11,077 nt of DNA. It comes from Bacillota bacterium. Lineage in GTDB: Bacteria > Bacillota > Dehalobacteriia > UBA4068. The stretch covers positions 1 to 11,077 of the forward strand of contig JAUMYD010000047.1 in the NCBI GenBank assembly GCA_030528765.1. The letters are read 5' to 3'. A program made the translations under genes and the position numbers. Below the pieces are notes generated by a model that was given only the letters and a program-made list of their open reading frames with translations, did no database searches and was not told the origin of the DNA. This document shows positions 1-7,736 of this stretch, in pieces; within the stretch, counting starts at the first letter, position 1, and each line of letters starts with the position of its first letter.

Positions 1-56
1 CCAACGCCGATGGTACTTGGGACGCCGGTCCCTGGGAGAGTAGGACGCCGCCGGGG
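1..56 (+). rRNA. rrf: 5S ribosomal RNA, 3' part
   Basis: This is the 3' end of a 5S rRNA gene, cut by the window start. The stretch carries the conserved CCGATGGTAC segment, a GGGAC/GTCCC helix and the GAGAGTAGGACGCCGCC segment seen near the 3' end of bacterial 5S rRNA. The exact 3' end is uncertain by a few bases because the 5' strand of the terminal helix lies outside the window. A strong terminator follows within about 10 bases, so this is the last gene of an rrn operon whose 16S and 23S genes would lie upstream. Confidence 0.93.
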
Positions 57-64
57 TAAGTTTT

Positions 65-100
65 AAGAGTCACAACTAATAAAGTTGTGACTCTTTTTTT
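65..100 (+). terminator. Rho-independent terminator of the rRNA operon
   Basis: A perfect 13-bp stem (65-77 with 83-95, AAGAGTCACAACT arm) encloses a 5-base loop and runs into seven T at 94-100. It sits just after the 5S rRNA and ends the rrn transcript. Confidence 0.93.
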
Positions 101-442
101 CGTGGCTAGACCTTTCCTTGACTGCTTTTTCGGCTGGGGATCCGGGAAAGGCTCTTCTCTTGACGGGCTCTGATTTTCCTTTTATTGCGGGGGTTCGCCC
201 TGAAGGGAGCAGGCAGGATGACAACGAAGGTACTGCCCTGTTGGAAAAAACTCTTGCTCAGGGATCCACGATCTGCAGGCAGAACTGCGGTTTAGCGTTT
301 GTGCGACTATCCTAGTCGGAGCTGCCTTTCTTCTTGCGAAGAGTTTCAGAGAAGCATAGTGGCCTATGCAGCTCCCTGTCCGATCCAAAGTATGGGAAGT
401 AGCCGGCATCAGCTTGGAGTCTCCCTTTGAGGAGAGGAAATG
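101..442. other. Non-coding gap with several inverted repeats
   Basis: I find no gene here. Short open frames on both strands lack a ribosome binding site and resemble nothing known. No tRNA is visible: there is no GTTCRA T-loop with matching acceptor arms. Inverted repeats are frequent: CCTTTCC 111-117 with GGAAAGG 145-151; CGACT 304-308 with AGTCG 314-318; GCATAG 354-359 with CTATGC 364-369; and a longer-range pair GGAGCTGC 318-325 with GCAGCTCC 368-375 enclosing smaller hairpins. This could be a structured RNA, a decayed element or chance. Confidence 0.4.
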
Positions 443-483
443 AAAAGGCTTGCTGCCTGCATTTCGCAGACAGCAAGCCTTTT
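443..483. terminator. Bidirectional Rho-independent terminator
   Basis: The outer stem is 13 bp (443-455 with 471-483), followed by one mismatch and 4 inner pairs around a 5-base loop. It begins with AAAA and ends with TTTT, so it can act on both strands. It lies 46 bases beyond the stop of the - strand coiled-coil gene and faces the rRNA operon, a typical place for a terminator shared by convergent units. Confidence 0.85.
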
Positions 484-529
484 CTGATGCTTGCGTGTTT
501 TCTCTTCCAGATTATCTGAGCGGATTTCA

Positions 530-3500
530 TTATTTAAAGCTGCTGAAGATGAGCCGTCTCAATTCAGCTTCCAGATCGTCTTCATTCTCCTCTTTTGCGG
601 TGTGGGCGGTCTGGCTATTGCTCTGAATACTATTTTCGGCTGTCTGCTGGCTTTGCGTTATGCGAGCTGCAGCTTCCTCTGCCAAGCGGGTAAGACGCGC
701 AGCCTCTTCCTCAGCGGCTTTCCGTTCCCGTTCTGCCTCTGCTGCGGCCAGCTCTTCTGCGCGTTTTTGCGCTTCCTCTTCCTCTCTGCGGAGTCGTTCC
801 GATTCCTGCTGTGCCTTCGCTTCGGTTGTGATTTCGGAAGAGGTGTTTTTCTGCGTACTGAGCAAAGAACCATCGCTGCTGCCGATCAGGCTTCGCAGGC
901 TGTCGATTTCATTGGCCAGGCTGCGAGCATGCTCATCGTCTATCCTCTCTCCATAAATGTCATCTTCCAAAATCAGGGCTGCTTCCTCCACTGCGGGGCT
1001 CTCCGGAGACAGCGGAGTCTCTCTGATGTGGACTTCGGAGGGCAGCGCAGGCTGCACTGCTTCTTCCTCCGGTAGAAGCTCGTCTTCTTCTCCCGTGTAA
1101 AGCGGAGAAGGTTTTTCCGGTGCAGGCGCAGGGAATTCGAAGAGGGAAGGTTTCTCATCATGAACCGGGATATCATCCGCGCTCTCTTCCTGCTCTGCCT
1201 CATCACTTTCGGCGGGCAGGGCCTCTTCTGGACTTTCATCGACTTCCGTATAGATATCTTCAGGAGTGAGCTCGGGGATCTCCGGGAAGAGCGGCATCAG
1301 CGGTGCGCTTTCTTCCGTCTGCTCCTCTTTTGAAATCAAAGTGGTTTCAGCAGTCTGGGCAGTTTCTGTAAAATCCTCTTCTGCCTCCACAACGCTGCTT
1401 TCCGGCAGAATAATGGCTTCCTCGATCGGGACAGGGCTTTCTTCGATTTTTTGCTCTTCTTCGGCTTGGAGTTCTGGCCTCGTCAGCTGCTCCTCTTCTG
1501 CCGCTTCTTCCTGATTTTCTGCCATTTCTTCGTGCGCCTGTATCATCGTTCTCAGGCTGTTGATTTCCTCCGCCAGCCCCATGCTCTCATCCTTGATGAC
1601 TTCGGGGGTGTCTTGGGGCGGGGCTGCTGCTTCGCTCTCTTCAATGCTGTCGATCTCAGAGTTCTTTTCGATCTTCTCGATGCTGTTCTTCAGTGCCTCG
1701 ATGTCTTTCAACATCCGGTTTAGCTCTTCTTCGGCTTCCTGCTCCTGCTTGCTCTTTTCCTTAACAGGTTTAGGTGCGGGTTTCTCCGGCGCAAGCGGCT
1801 CCTTCACCAGTGCGCGCAGCTCTTCCAGAAGGTTTTCTCTGGCCTTCTTTTTCTCTGCGGCTGCAGCTTCTTCAGCTGCTCTGGCTTGCTCTTCCTGCGC
1901 TTTTCGTGCCTCTTCCTGCGCTTTCCGTTCTTCTTCCTCCTGAAGCTTGCGGGCTTCCTCCCTGGCCAGTCGCTCGTCGTATTCCTTCTTCGCCTCCAGA
2001 ACTCGGGCGACGGTTGCCTTAGTTTCCTCATCGTGCTCGCGGGAGAAGCTTGCCACATCAAAGGGATCCAGCTTGATCTCCGCGTCACCCTCTACCTGGG
2101 GAATGGGGCGCATGATAAGCTCCGGCGCCAGATACAGATTTTCGCCAACATTGATCTTGTAGACCTCCGGCTCCTTCAAGCCGGCTCCGTTTGAAAGCTC
2201 CATTGAGCTCAGGATCTTGCTTGCTGTGTAGAGGGTTTCGTCGTAGCTGCTTTCTTTTAGGAAGGGGCTATGCCGATATTCCTCCAGAGCTTGTTTCAGC
2301 TCTTCTATCATTTGCTCAGTGTTGCTCAGTTTTCGGCTGTTTTTGGCGTACAGCGCCACGAAGGCTTCGTTTGCCTCGCGGATGATCCGTTTCAGGCTGC
2401 TGGCCAGGCGCTGCTCCTGATGGCTCAGGCGCTGGGCGTTTTCTATGTTGTGTTTCAGATGCTGTCCGGTTTCCTTCGCGTGCAGATGCAGCTCCTTGCT
2501 GGATTCCCAAAGGTGAATGACCTGCTTTTCACGGTCATTGGTACTTTGGATCTTTTCCATTTCAATGCGGGCATTCAGCTCGTTGATCTGCTTCTGCATC
2601 TGATCCCGTGCCTGCACAGCCTCTTTACTCCGGTGAATGTTCACATTCAGCTGCTCCCGCAGTTCATCTGCGATTTTTTGCTTTTCTGCAGCCCGTTTTC
2701 TTGCGGATTCCCAGCTCTCACTGGCGCTGAGCCGCTGGAGATGTGCCTCGTTCAGCTTCTGATCGCTGACAGACTGAAGCTGAGATTCACTTCTGCGGGT
2801 TTGTTCCAGGATGCGCTGATGGTCAGAGTTTACGCCGTTATAAACAAGCTGTAGTGCGTTTTTGGCCTGCTCAGCCTCTTCTACTGCTTGCTGTAAAAAG
2901 CGGCTGGCTTCCTTCATCTCTTCCAGCTGCTGTTTGGATTCGTTAAATGCACGCTGCTTTTCTTCCACCATATCGTTGGTCGTTTGCAGTGTGTTTTGCA
3001 GCACAGCCTCCGCGCTGGAGAGTGCGCCGCTGGAATTGCCATGCATGGCAGATTTGATCACCTGGACGTTTACCACCATGCGCGCTGTTTCGCCTGCCGC
3101 ATTTCTGGCCTTTTCCAGGGCTTCCTTGCGAATGCTGTTTTCGCTCTCCTGCAGGGGGATCTGCGCCTCATGCCTTTCCAGCTCCAAATGGGCCTGCTCT
3201 GCCAGATCCGTAGCATTGGCGAAGGCAGCAGAAGCTGCCTGCAGATTCTGCTCTACTTCCTGCAGCATCTTGCTGTTGCGCTCCAGCAGCTCGGCCATTT
3301 GCTGTTCGCCGCTTTGTGCCCAGATTTCCTCCTGCTTATTGGCCTCTTCCAGAGCCTCTGCGGCAGTTTTTTCCTGCTCAGCGGCAAGCAGGGCTTCCTT
3401 TTCGGCTTTGCCGAAGGCATCTTTGAGTTGCCCTTCTTCATGGCGCAGATCATTGAGCAAAGATTCGTGGGGGATGATCTCCATGCTTGTGGCAGAGAGC

Positions 3501-4234
3501 CGCTCATTCAGCTGTTCCAGCTTTTCTCTGTGCTGCACTTCCTCTGCTCCCAGCTTTTCCACCTGCTGGATGGCCTGATAATATCCGGAAAGGCTTTCCT
3601 CCAGGAATTCTCTTTGCCTTGCGATGGTTTCCAGCAGTTTGCTCAGTTCGTTGCGGGTCTGGGCCAGCTTATGCTGATTTTCGATCAGGTTCAGGGAGTT
3701 GGTGGCGTGGAGCCGGTTATGCTCTGCCTTTGCCCGCCGCAAAAAAGCCAGGTAGGCGGAAAGCTGAGAGGATGCGGATTTCAGCCGCAGCTGTTGATCC
3801 GCATATTCTGCCTTCTCCCTTTGCTGCTGCTTTGCTGCCAGCTCCTGCTTTGCATTGGAGGAAACTGTGTGCAGCGCACTCATTGCCTGGTTCAGCAGCT
3901 CGCTGTAATTGGTGTTTCGGTTGGTCTGCGCGCTGCTGGCGTCAGAGGCCAGCGCGCTGGCCAGCTCTGTTGCGTTCCGCATGTTTTCTTCTTCAGCACG
4001 CAGGGTCTGCAGCAGCTCATGATTGGCCTGGTATGCCTTTTCGCTTTCTTCCGCGCTCACAGTGGCATGGAAGGCATCTTCATCCGCACTTTCGAATGCA
4101 GTCTCTGCCTTCTCCAGGTCCCGTTTGTTTTCGGTGAGCGCCTTTTCCAATTCTAAGGCTAAATCCTCAAATGCGGGATTTGTCTGTTCTTTGCGATCAG
4201 AAATGGAATTTTCAGTTTCCTGATGCATAGTCAT
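530..4234 (-). CDS. Large coiled-coil protein with acidic, motif-repeating C-terminal half (unknown family)
   Basis: This encodes 1234 aa of unknown function. Residues 1-656 are almost entirely coiled coil, rich in E, Q, A, L and K, with proline only at 20, 255 and 360. Pro657 ends this region. Residues 688-730 look different: beta-like and proline-containing, including VYKINVGENLYLAPELIM. Residues 740-809 are a charged helix with a heptad repeat. The rest to about 1100 is acidic, with prolines, and probably disordered. A second charged helix spans 1145-1192. A short motif, L-x-x-[ED]-[IL]-x-x-L, recurs five times from residue 802 to the C-terminus. I see no cysteine, no Walker ATPase motif, no signal peptide and no membrane segment. 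The start is the first of two close ATGs, preceded by AAGGGG at 4246-4251 with 11 bases of spacing. It lies 71 bases after the companion coiled-coil gene with no terminator between, so it is probably the second gene of an operon. A filament or scaffold role is inference from composition. Confidence 0.9.
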   Translation of the reverse strand: MTMHQETENSISDRKEQTNPAFEDLALELEKALTENKRDLEKAETAFESADEDAFHATVSAEESEKAYQANHELLQTLRAEEENMRNATELASALASDASSAQTNRNTNYSELLNQAMSALHTVSSNAKQELAAKQQQREKAEYADQQLRLKSASSQLSAYLAFLRRAKAEHNRLHATNSLNLIENQHKLAQTRNELSKLLETIARQREFLEESLSGYYQAIQQVEKLGAEEVQHREKLEQLNERLSATSMEIIPHESLLNDLRHEEGQLKDAFGKAEKEALLAAEQEKTAAEALEEANKQEEIWAQSGEQQMAELLERNSKMLQEVEQNLQAASAAFANATDLAEQAHLELERHEAQIPLQESENSIRKEALEKARNAAGETARMVVNVQVIKSAMHGNSSGALSSAEAVLQNTLQTTNDMVEEKQRAFNESKQQLEEMKEASRFLQQAVEEAEQAKNALQLVYNGVNSDHQRILEQTRRSESQLQSVSDQKLNEAHLQRLSASESWESARKRAAEKQKIADELREQLNVNIHRSKEAVQARDQMQKQINELNARIEMEKIQSTNDREKQVIHLWESSKELHLHAKETGQHLKHNIENAQRLSHQEQRLASSLKRIIREANEAFVALYAKNSRKLSNTEQMIEELKQALEEYRHSPFLKESSYDETLYTASKILSSMELSNGAGLKEPEVYKINVGENLYLAPELIMRPIPQVEGDAEIKLDPFDVASFSREHDEETKATVARVLEAKKEYDERLAREEARKLQEEEERKAQEEARKAQEEQARAAEEAAAAEKKKARENLLEELRALVKEPLAPEKPAPKPVKEKSKQEQEAEEELNRMLKDIEALKNSIEKIEKNSEIDSIEESEAAAPPQDTPEVIKDESMGLAEEINSLRTMIQAHEEMAENQEEAAEEEQLTRPELQAEEEQKIEESPVPIEEAIILPESSVVEAEEDFTETAQTAETTLISKEEQTEESAPLMPLFPEIPELTPEDIYTEVDESPEEALPAESDEAEQEESADDIPVHDEKPSLFEFPAPAPEKPSPLYTGEEDELLPEEEAVQPALPSEVHIRETPLSPESPAVEEAALILEDDIYGERIDDEHARSLANEIDSLRSLIGSSDGSLLSTQKNTSSEITTEAKAQQESERLRREEEEAQKRAEELAAAEAERERKAAEEEAARLTRLAEEAAARITQSQQTAENSIQSNSQTAHTAKEENEDDLEAELRRLIFSSFK
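551..1831 (-). repeat. Five dispersed copies of a short helical peptide motif
   Basis: Five copies of L/M-x-x-[ED]-[IL]-x-x-L occur in the C-terminal half of the 1234-aa protein: LLEELRAL (residues 802-809, nt 1808-1831), MLKDIEAL (841-848, nt 1691-1714), LAEEINSL (887-894, nt 1553-1576), LANEIDSL (1106-1113, nt 896-919) and LEAELRRL (1221-1228, nt 551-574). Three copies extend as h-x-x-x-I-x-x-L-x-x-x-I. The last lies six residues from the C-terminus. Most of the linkers are acidic and contain proline. The pattern resembles repeated docking helices; what they might bind is unknown. Confidence 0.65.
1886..1927 (-). repeat. 21-bp tandem repeat encoding two heptads
   Basis: The 15-base word CTCTTCCTGCGCTTT occurs at 1889-1903 and again at 1910-1924, exactly 21 bp apart. 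It encodes RKAQEEA followed by RKAQEEQ (residues 770-783), so the DNA repeat length equals one coiled-coil heptad. It is probably a local duplication that lengthened the charged helix without breaking its phase. Confidence 0.75.
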
Positions 4235-4305
4235 ATACGCAACTACCCCTTATTCTCATATTCGGCTGTTGCCGTGCGCTTTTCCTCTTTCCCGACACAG
4301 AGTCT

Positions 4306-7300
4306 TTAGTTCTTCTTCTTTTTCTTCTTTCTGCGTTTCTGCACGCTGCCGATGCGTTCTTCGCCGTCTCCGGCCTCTTCGGCAGCCTTTTTGGCTGCTT
4401 CAAAACGCTGCTGCGCCAGGGAGGCGATCTCATTCCGATCCGCGACCTCGCACTGCATCACTTCAGCCCCTGCTTCCAGGCGAACGGCCTGATAAGCAGA
4501 GTAGATCCATTTATTGGCGATCTCGTTCAGCAGTTCCTGTGCCTCGGCGGCAGCGGTCTGCGTGGCGATAATATCCTGCTCGTTCTGGCTGATCTTTTCC
4601 TGTGCGGCTTTGTGGGCTTTCTTTGCCTTTTGCAGCATATCCGCATTTTCAGAGAAAACCTGCTGCAACTTGTTCATAACAGGGGAGAAGGTGGCTTTGG
4701 TGTTTTTATCCATGCAGGATGCCACTTCCCTGACGCTCTCCACGGCCTGTGTGAGTGCATTTTTTTGCCGTTCTGCCCGGTAGAGGGCAGCCTGCGCGGA
4801 GGCCAGATCCTGCCCGGCCTTTTTCCGTGCGTTCTGGCGATCCTCCAGCTCACTGCAGATGCTGTTGTAGGTGGTCTGCGCTGCGGAAAACATCTGCTCC
4901 TGCAGGCTGGCGCTCATGCGGGCCTGCTTTGCAGAGGCCAGCATATCTGCGGCCTCATCCAGAGAGACCCAGCGGACCTCCTGCCGATTGACCTCCTGCC
5001 GCGCCAGCTCACTCATGGCATCAATGCGGGAAGCAAGCTCTCCGCTGGTGATGAGGCGCAGGTTATCCTCAGCAGAGAGGAATTGGCCTGCTGCCAGGCG
5101 GATCGCCTCTGCGTTGGCTGCTTCTTTAGCGCGGAACTGCGCAGCCGCTTCACGGGCTCTGACGCCCTCTGCTGCGATATGTGCTGCCTCCAGCTCCTGA
5201 GAGAGACGAAGCTGTTCTTTCATTTGGCGCTGATACGCTTCTTCCTCCAGCTTTGCTTTCAGCTGGGCTGCCCTTGCTGCTTCCAGGCGTTCTTCTTCAG
5301 CCTGCCGGGCAGCGCGGCGTTCTTCAGCGGCGCTCAGGTCATCCCGTTCCTTGGTAAGCTGAGCCAACTGCGCGCTAAGACGCTGCAGCCGCAGCTTATA
5401 GGCACTTCCCAAAGCTTGCATCTGGCAGAAAGCTTTCCTGCGCTGCTGCAGATTCAGCTCTGCCAGGTGTAAGGGCTCTGCCAGGATGGCCAATCGTTTT
5501 TCCAGATTGTGGCAGATTGCAGCTTTTTCTTTTTCCTGATAATCTGCCAGATTCTGGGCCGCCTGCCTTTTTGTGTGCTGTGTTTCCATCAGCTTCTCGA
5601 AGGCATGCTTGGCATGGGCAAGCTGCTCCTGATAGGTAATAATATTATCCGAAACGGTGATTGATTCCCGGAGAATGTTCTCATGCTTCTCCGAAGCCTC
5701 TTCAGCCCGTTTTTTTGCATCTTCGTAAACGCTGTTGTCTTTCTCGATGGCAGCTTCCAGCTGCTTTTTCAGATCCTGTATCCTTTCCTGTGCGCTGTTG
5801 TTCAGCTTCTCCAGAGTGATGACCGCCTCTTCTTCGATCTCGGTGCGGAGCTGCAGCTGATCCTGGCACTGTTCAAGATCCATCAACCTGGAGGTTCTGG
5901 CTGTACGCAGTTTCTCCAGCTTATCCGTGGTGATTTCCACCAGAGCCCGGGCCTCGCTGAGCTGGGATTTGAAATTCTGCTCAGCTTCGTTGATGCTTTT
6001 TTCGCTGCTGGCAATGGTCTGGGCTGCGTTTCTGGCGAAGACGGTCATGTTCCGCTCCACTTTGTTTGCTTCGTTTTTCACCGTCCGCAGATTGTTTTCT
6101 GCGTTGGTGGCAGCCGCCTTTAATTCCTTGGTTTCTCTCTGGGCCTGCTCATAGGCAGAGCGCTTGTTCGCGATCATCTGCCCCAGCTTGTTCTTGCTGC
6201 GGTTTTCTGCCTGAACGCTCAGCTCAAACATGGCGCGCTCTGCAATGAGGCAGCGCTGTTCTGCCTCCTTCATGAGCTTATTTGCGCTGCTCAGAGCCTG
6301 CTGCTTCTGCTGGGAAAGGCTGGCGATGTTATGGAGGTTTTTTTCGGTTTCAGCCAGCTCTGCTTCTTTTGCTTCCACGGCATAGCTCGTTTCCTGCGCG
6401 GAAATGGCCAGAGCACGCTCCATTTCCAGCATGACCTCTGCCATGTCCGGATCAGAATTGCTCTTTGCGATGGTGGCATCCTTGACCAGATTCTGTGCGA
6501 CCAATGCTGCATTTCGCAGATCATGCACCTCCACGTTCAGGCGGGCGAGCTGATCCCGGATCTTCTTTTCTTCTGCGATGGCATTGGTGGCATCCAGCTC
6601 TATATCCTCAGCCAGAGAAAGGGCCTTGGTGTAATTGTTCCGCTCGTTGACCGCCCGTTTCAGTGCTTCCTCCATATCGGAATTGATCTGCTGTGCTTCC
6701 CGTTCTGCCTGTTGGTAGAGGGACTGCAGTTCTGCGTGCATCCGCAGATTGTTTTCCTCTGCGGTGGATAAGGCAGAGATCGTCAGATCAGCCAGGGATT
6801 GCGCCTTGCTGAGCTCCTGCTTCTTGCTGATAAAGGCTCTGCTGGCTTCTTTTTCTTCCTCGCGGGCTTCGGCGATCAGCTCTTCGCAGCTGATGCGCAG
6901 ATCCTGCATCTCTTTGCTGCGGATCGTCATCAGCTCATTCAGATTCTCCCTACGCAGGGCCAGCATTTCTTCCGTTTCCAGCATGGCAGCCTCTGTTTCT
7001 TCCAGCGCCTTTTGGGCCAGAGAAACCGCATTCTCTGCACTTTCCCTTTCGATGTGGGAAACTGAGCGGCGAATGGCAGCGGCTTTCAGTGCATCTTTCA
7101 GCTGCTGGTTGATCTGGTTCAGTTCATCCTGGAGGATCTTATGTGCGGCAGCATTTTTATCAAGGATATGCTGTGCCGAATCATTTTTTTTATTTTTTTC
7201 GGCCAGAGTTTCTTCGCGCTCCAGGATATAGCGGTCAGAGAGACTGACGGCCTCATCCAGAGCACGGTTCAGCTCAGCCAGCTCTTTTTCGGCACTCTGC

Positions 7301-7596
7301 CGCTCCCGGCTCAGCTCTTCCTCCATCTTTTGGGACTGCTTGTTGTGGGCAATTCGCAGCTCAGCCTCTTCCTTTGTTTCCTTTGCCTGCTCTTCAATGA
7401 GTTCTTTCTGCTGGGCCCGAAGTTTCTTCAGTTCCTGCTCGTAGCCTTCAGCTTCCGCTGTGCTGTCGCTGACCTGTGCATCCAAAACAGACTGGGCCTG
7501 CTTTGTTTCTTTGATCTGCGCCAACAGCTCTTCGATCTGCTGGGAAAGGGCCTCTAATTGCGTTTTGTTTGCAATCGCGTCCTGCCTAATATCCAT
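4306..7596 (-). CDS. Large, nearly proline-free coiled-coil protein with poly-lysine tail (unknown family)
   Basis: This encodes 1096 aa, first gene of the - strand coiled-coil operon. The protein is helix-forming almost end to end, dominated by E, A, L, Q, K and R with heptad-like spacing. I count only three prolines (383, 708, 972), dividing it into helical blocks of about 380, 320, 260 and 120 residues. A very charged part follows residue 770. The C-terminus is basic: KRRKKKKKKN. I see no signal peptide, membrane segment, Walker motif or recognisable enzyme domain, so it is not an SMC or Rad50 ATPase. The start MDIRQDAIANK is chosen because GGAGG (7603-7607) stands 6 bases upstream; an in-frame ATG at 7698 would begin upstream of the predicted transcription start and encodes an unlikely extension. 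The family is not recognised. It may be an intermediate-filament-like or scaffold protein acting with its neighbour; this is inference. Confidence 0.9.
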   Translation of the reverse strand: MDIRQDAIANKTQLEALSQQIEELLAQIKETKQAQSVLDAQVSDSTAEAEGYEQELKKLRAQQKELIEEQAKETKEEAELRIAHNKQSQKMEEELSRERQSAEKELAELNRALDEAVSLSDRYILEREETLAEKNKKNDSAQHILDKNAAAHKILQDELNQINQQLKDALKAAAIRRSVSHIERESAENAVSLAQKALEETEAAMLETEEMLALRRENLNELMTIRSKEMQDLRISCEELIAEAREEEKEASRAFISKKQELSKAQSLADLTISALSTAEENNLRMHAELQSLYQQAEREAQQINSDMEEALKRAVNERNNYTKALSLAEDIELDATNAIAEEKKIRDQLARLNVEVHDLRNAALVAQNLVKDATIAKSNSDPDMAEVMLEMERALAISAQETSYAVEAKEAELAETEKNLHNIASLSQQKQQALSSANKLMKEAEQRCLIAERAMFELSVQAENRSKNKLGQMIANKRSAYEQAQRETKELKAAATNAENNLRTVKNEANKVERNMTVFARNAAQTIASSEKSINEAEQNFKSQLSEARALVEITTDKLEKLRTARTSRLMDLEQCQDQLQLRTEIEEEAVITLEKLNNSAQERIQDLKKQLEAAIEKDNSVYEDAKKRAEEASEKHENILRESITVSDNIITYQEQLAHAKHAFEKLMETQHTKRQAAQNLADYQEKEKAAICHNLEKRLAILAEPLHLAELNLQQRRKAFCQMQALGSAYKLRLQRLSAQLAQLTKERDDLSAAEERRAARQAEEERLEAARAAQLKAKLEEEAYQRQMKEQLRLSQELEAAHIAAEGVRAREAAAQFRAKEAANAEAIRLAAGQFLSAEDNLRLITSGELASRIDAMSELARQEVNRQEVRWVSLDEAADMLASAKQARMSASLQEQMFSAAQTTYNSICSELEDRQNARKKAGQDLASAQAALYRAERQKNALTQAVESVREVASCMDKNTKATFSPVMNKLQQVFSENADMLQKAKKAHKAAQEKISQNEQDIIATQTAAAEAQELLNEIANKWIYSAYQAVRLEAGAEVMQCEVADRNEIASLAQQRFEAAKKAAEEAGDGEERIGSVQKRRKKKKKKN

Positions 7597-7602
7597 GAAT
7601 AT

Positions 7603-7607
7603 CCTCC
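7603..7607 (-). promoter_or_regulatory. Ribosome binding site deciding the start of the 1096-aa gene
   Basis: GGAGG on the - strand lies 6 bases before the ATG at 7596. No comparable site precedes the longer in-frame start at 7698, so translation should begin at 7596. Confidence 0.85.
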
Positions 7608-7688
7608 ACACATGTATTGAAACCCATTTAAGTCCGGCGTTTTCTGACCGGGGTATATAAAAAATTATAGTACAGCGATACAGAATAT

Positions 7689-7717
7689 AATATACCAAAA
7701 AAACTGCTCCCTGTCAT
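7689..7717 (-). promoter_or_regulatory. Promoter of the coiled-coil operon
   Basis: On the - strand a -35 box ATGACA (7717-7712) and a -10 box TATATT (7694-7689) are separated by 17 bp; each differs from consensus at one base. Transcription would start near 7682, giving a leader of about 85 bases. A perfect TATAAT also lies at 7669-7664 on the same strand, but I see no good -35 for it. Confidence 0.65.
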
Positions 7718-7736
7718 CATTTTTCTAAAAAAACTA

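Noticed and set aside
101..442. A tRNA gene after the 5S rRNA
   Set aside because: A GGTTCG-like string near 191 lacks the rest of a T-arm, and no acceptor stem or CCA fits around it.
118..530. Small open frames on both strands after the rRNA operon
   Set aside because: No credible start signals or recognisable sequence; one overlaps the terminator hairpin.
2984..4156. A 390-codon open frame on the + strand, antisense to the 1234-aa gene
   Set aside because: No ribosome binding site; the protein is rich in L, C, F and Q, as expected when E-, Q- and K-rich coiled-coil codons are read backwards. Similar shadows occur along both coiled-coil genes.
530..7596. SMC/Rad50/SbcC-type ATPase identity for the coiled-coil proteins
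   Set aside because: No Walker A, signature or Walker B motif, and no globular head at either end of either protein.
530..7596. Surface or secreted coiled-coil adhesin
   Set aside because: No signal peptide, LPXTG motif, S-layer domain or membrane segment in either protein.
7597..7698. A 34-residue N-terminal extension of the 1096-aa coiled-coil protein from an ATG at 7698
   Set aside because: It begins upstream of the predicted -10 box, lacks a ribosome binding site and is not coiled-coil in composition; GGAGG clearly supports 7596.
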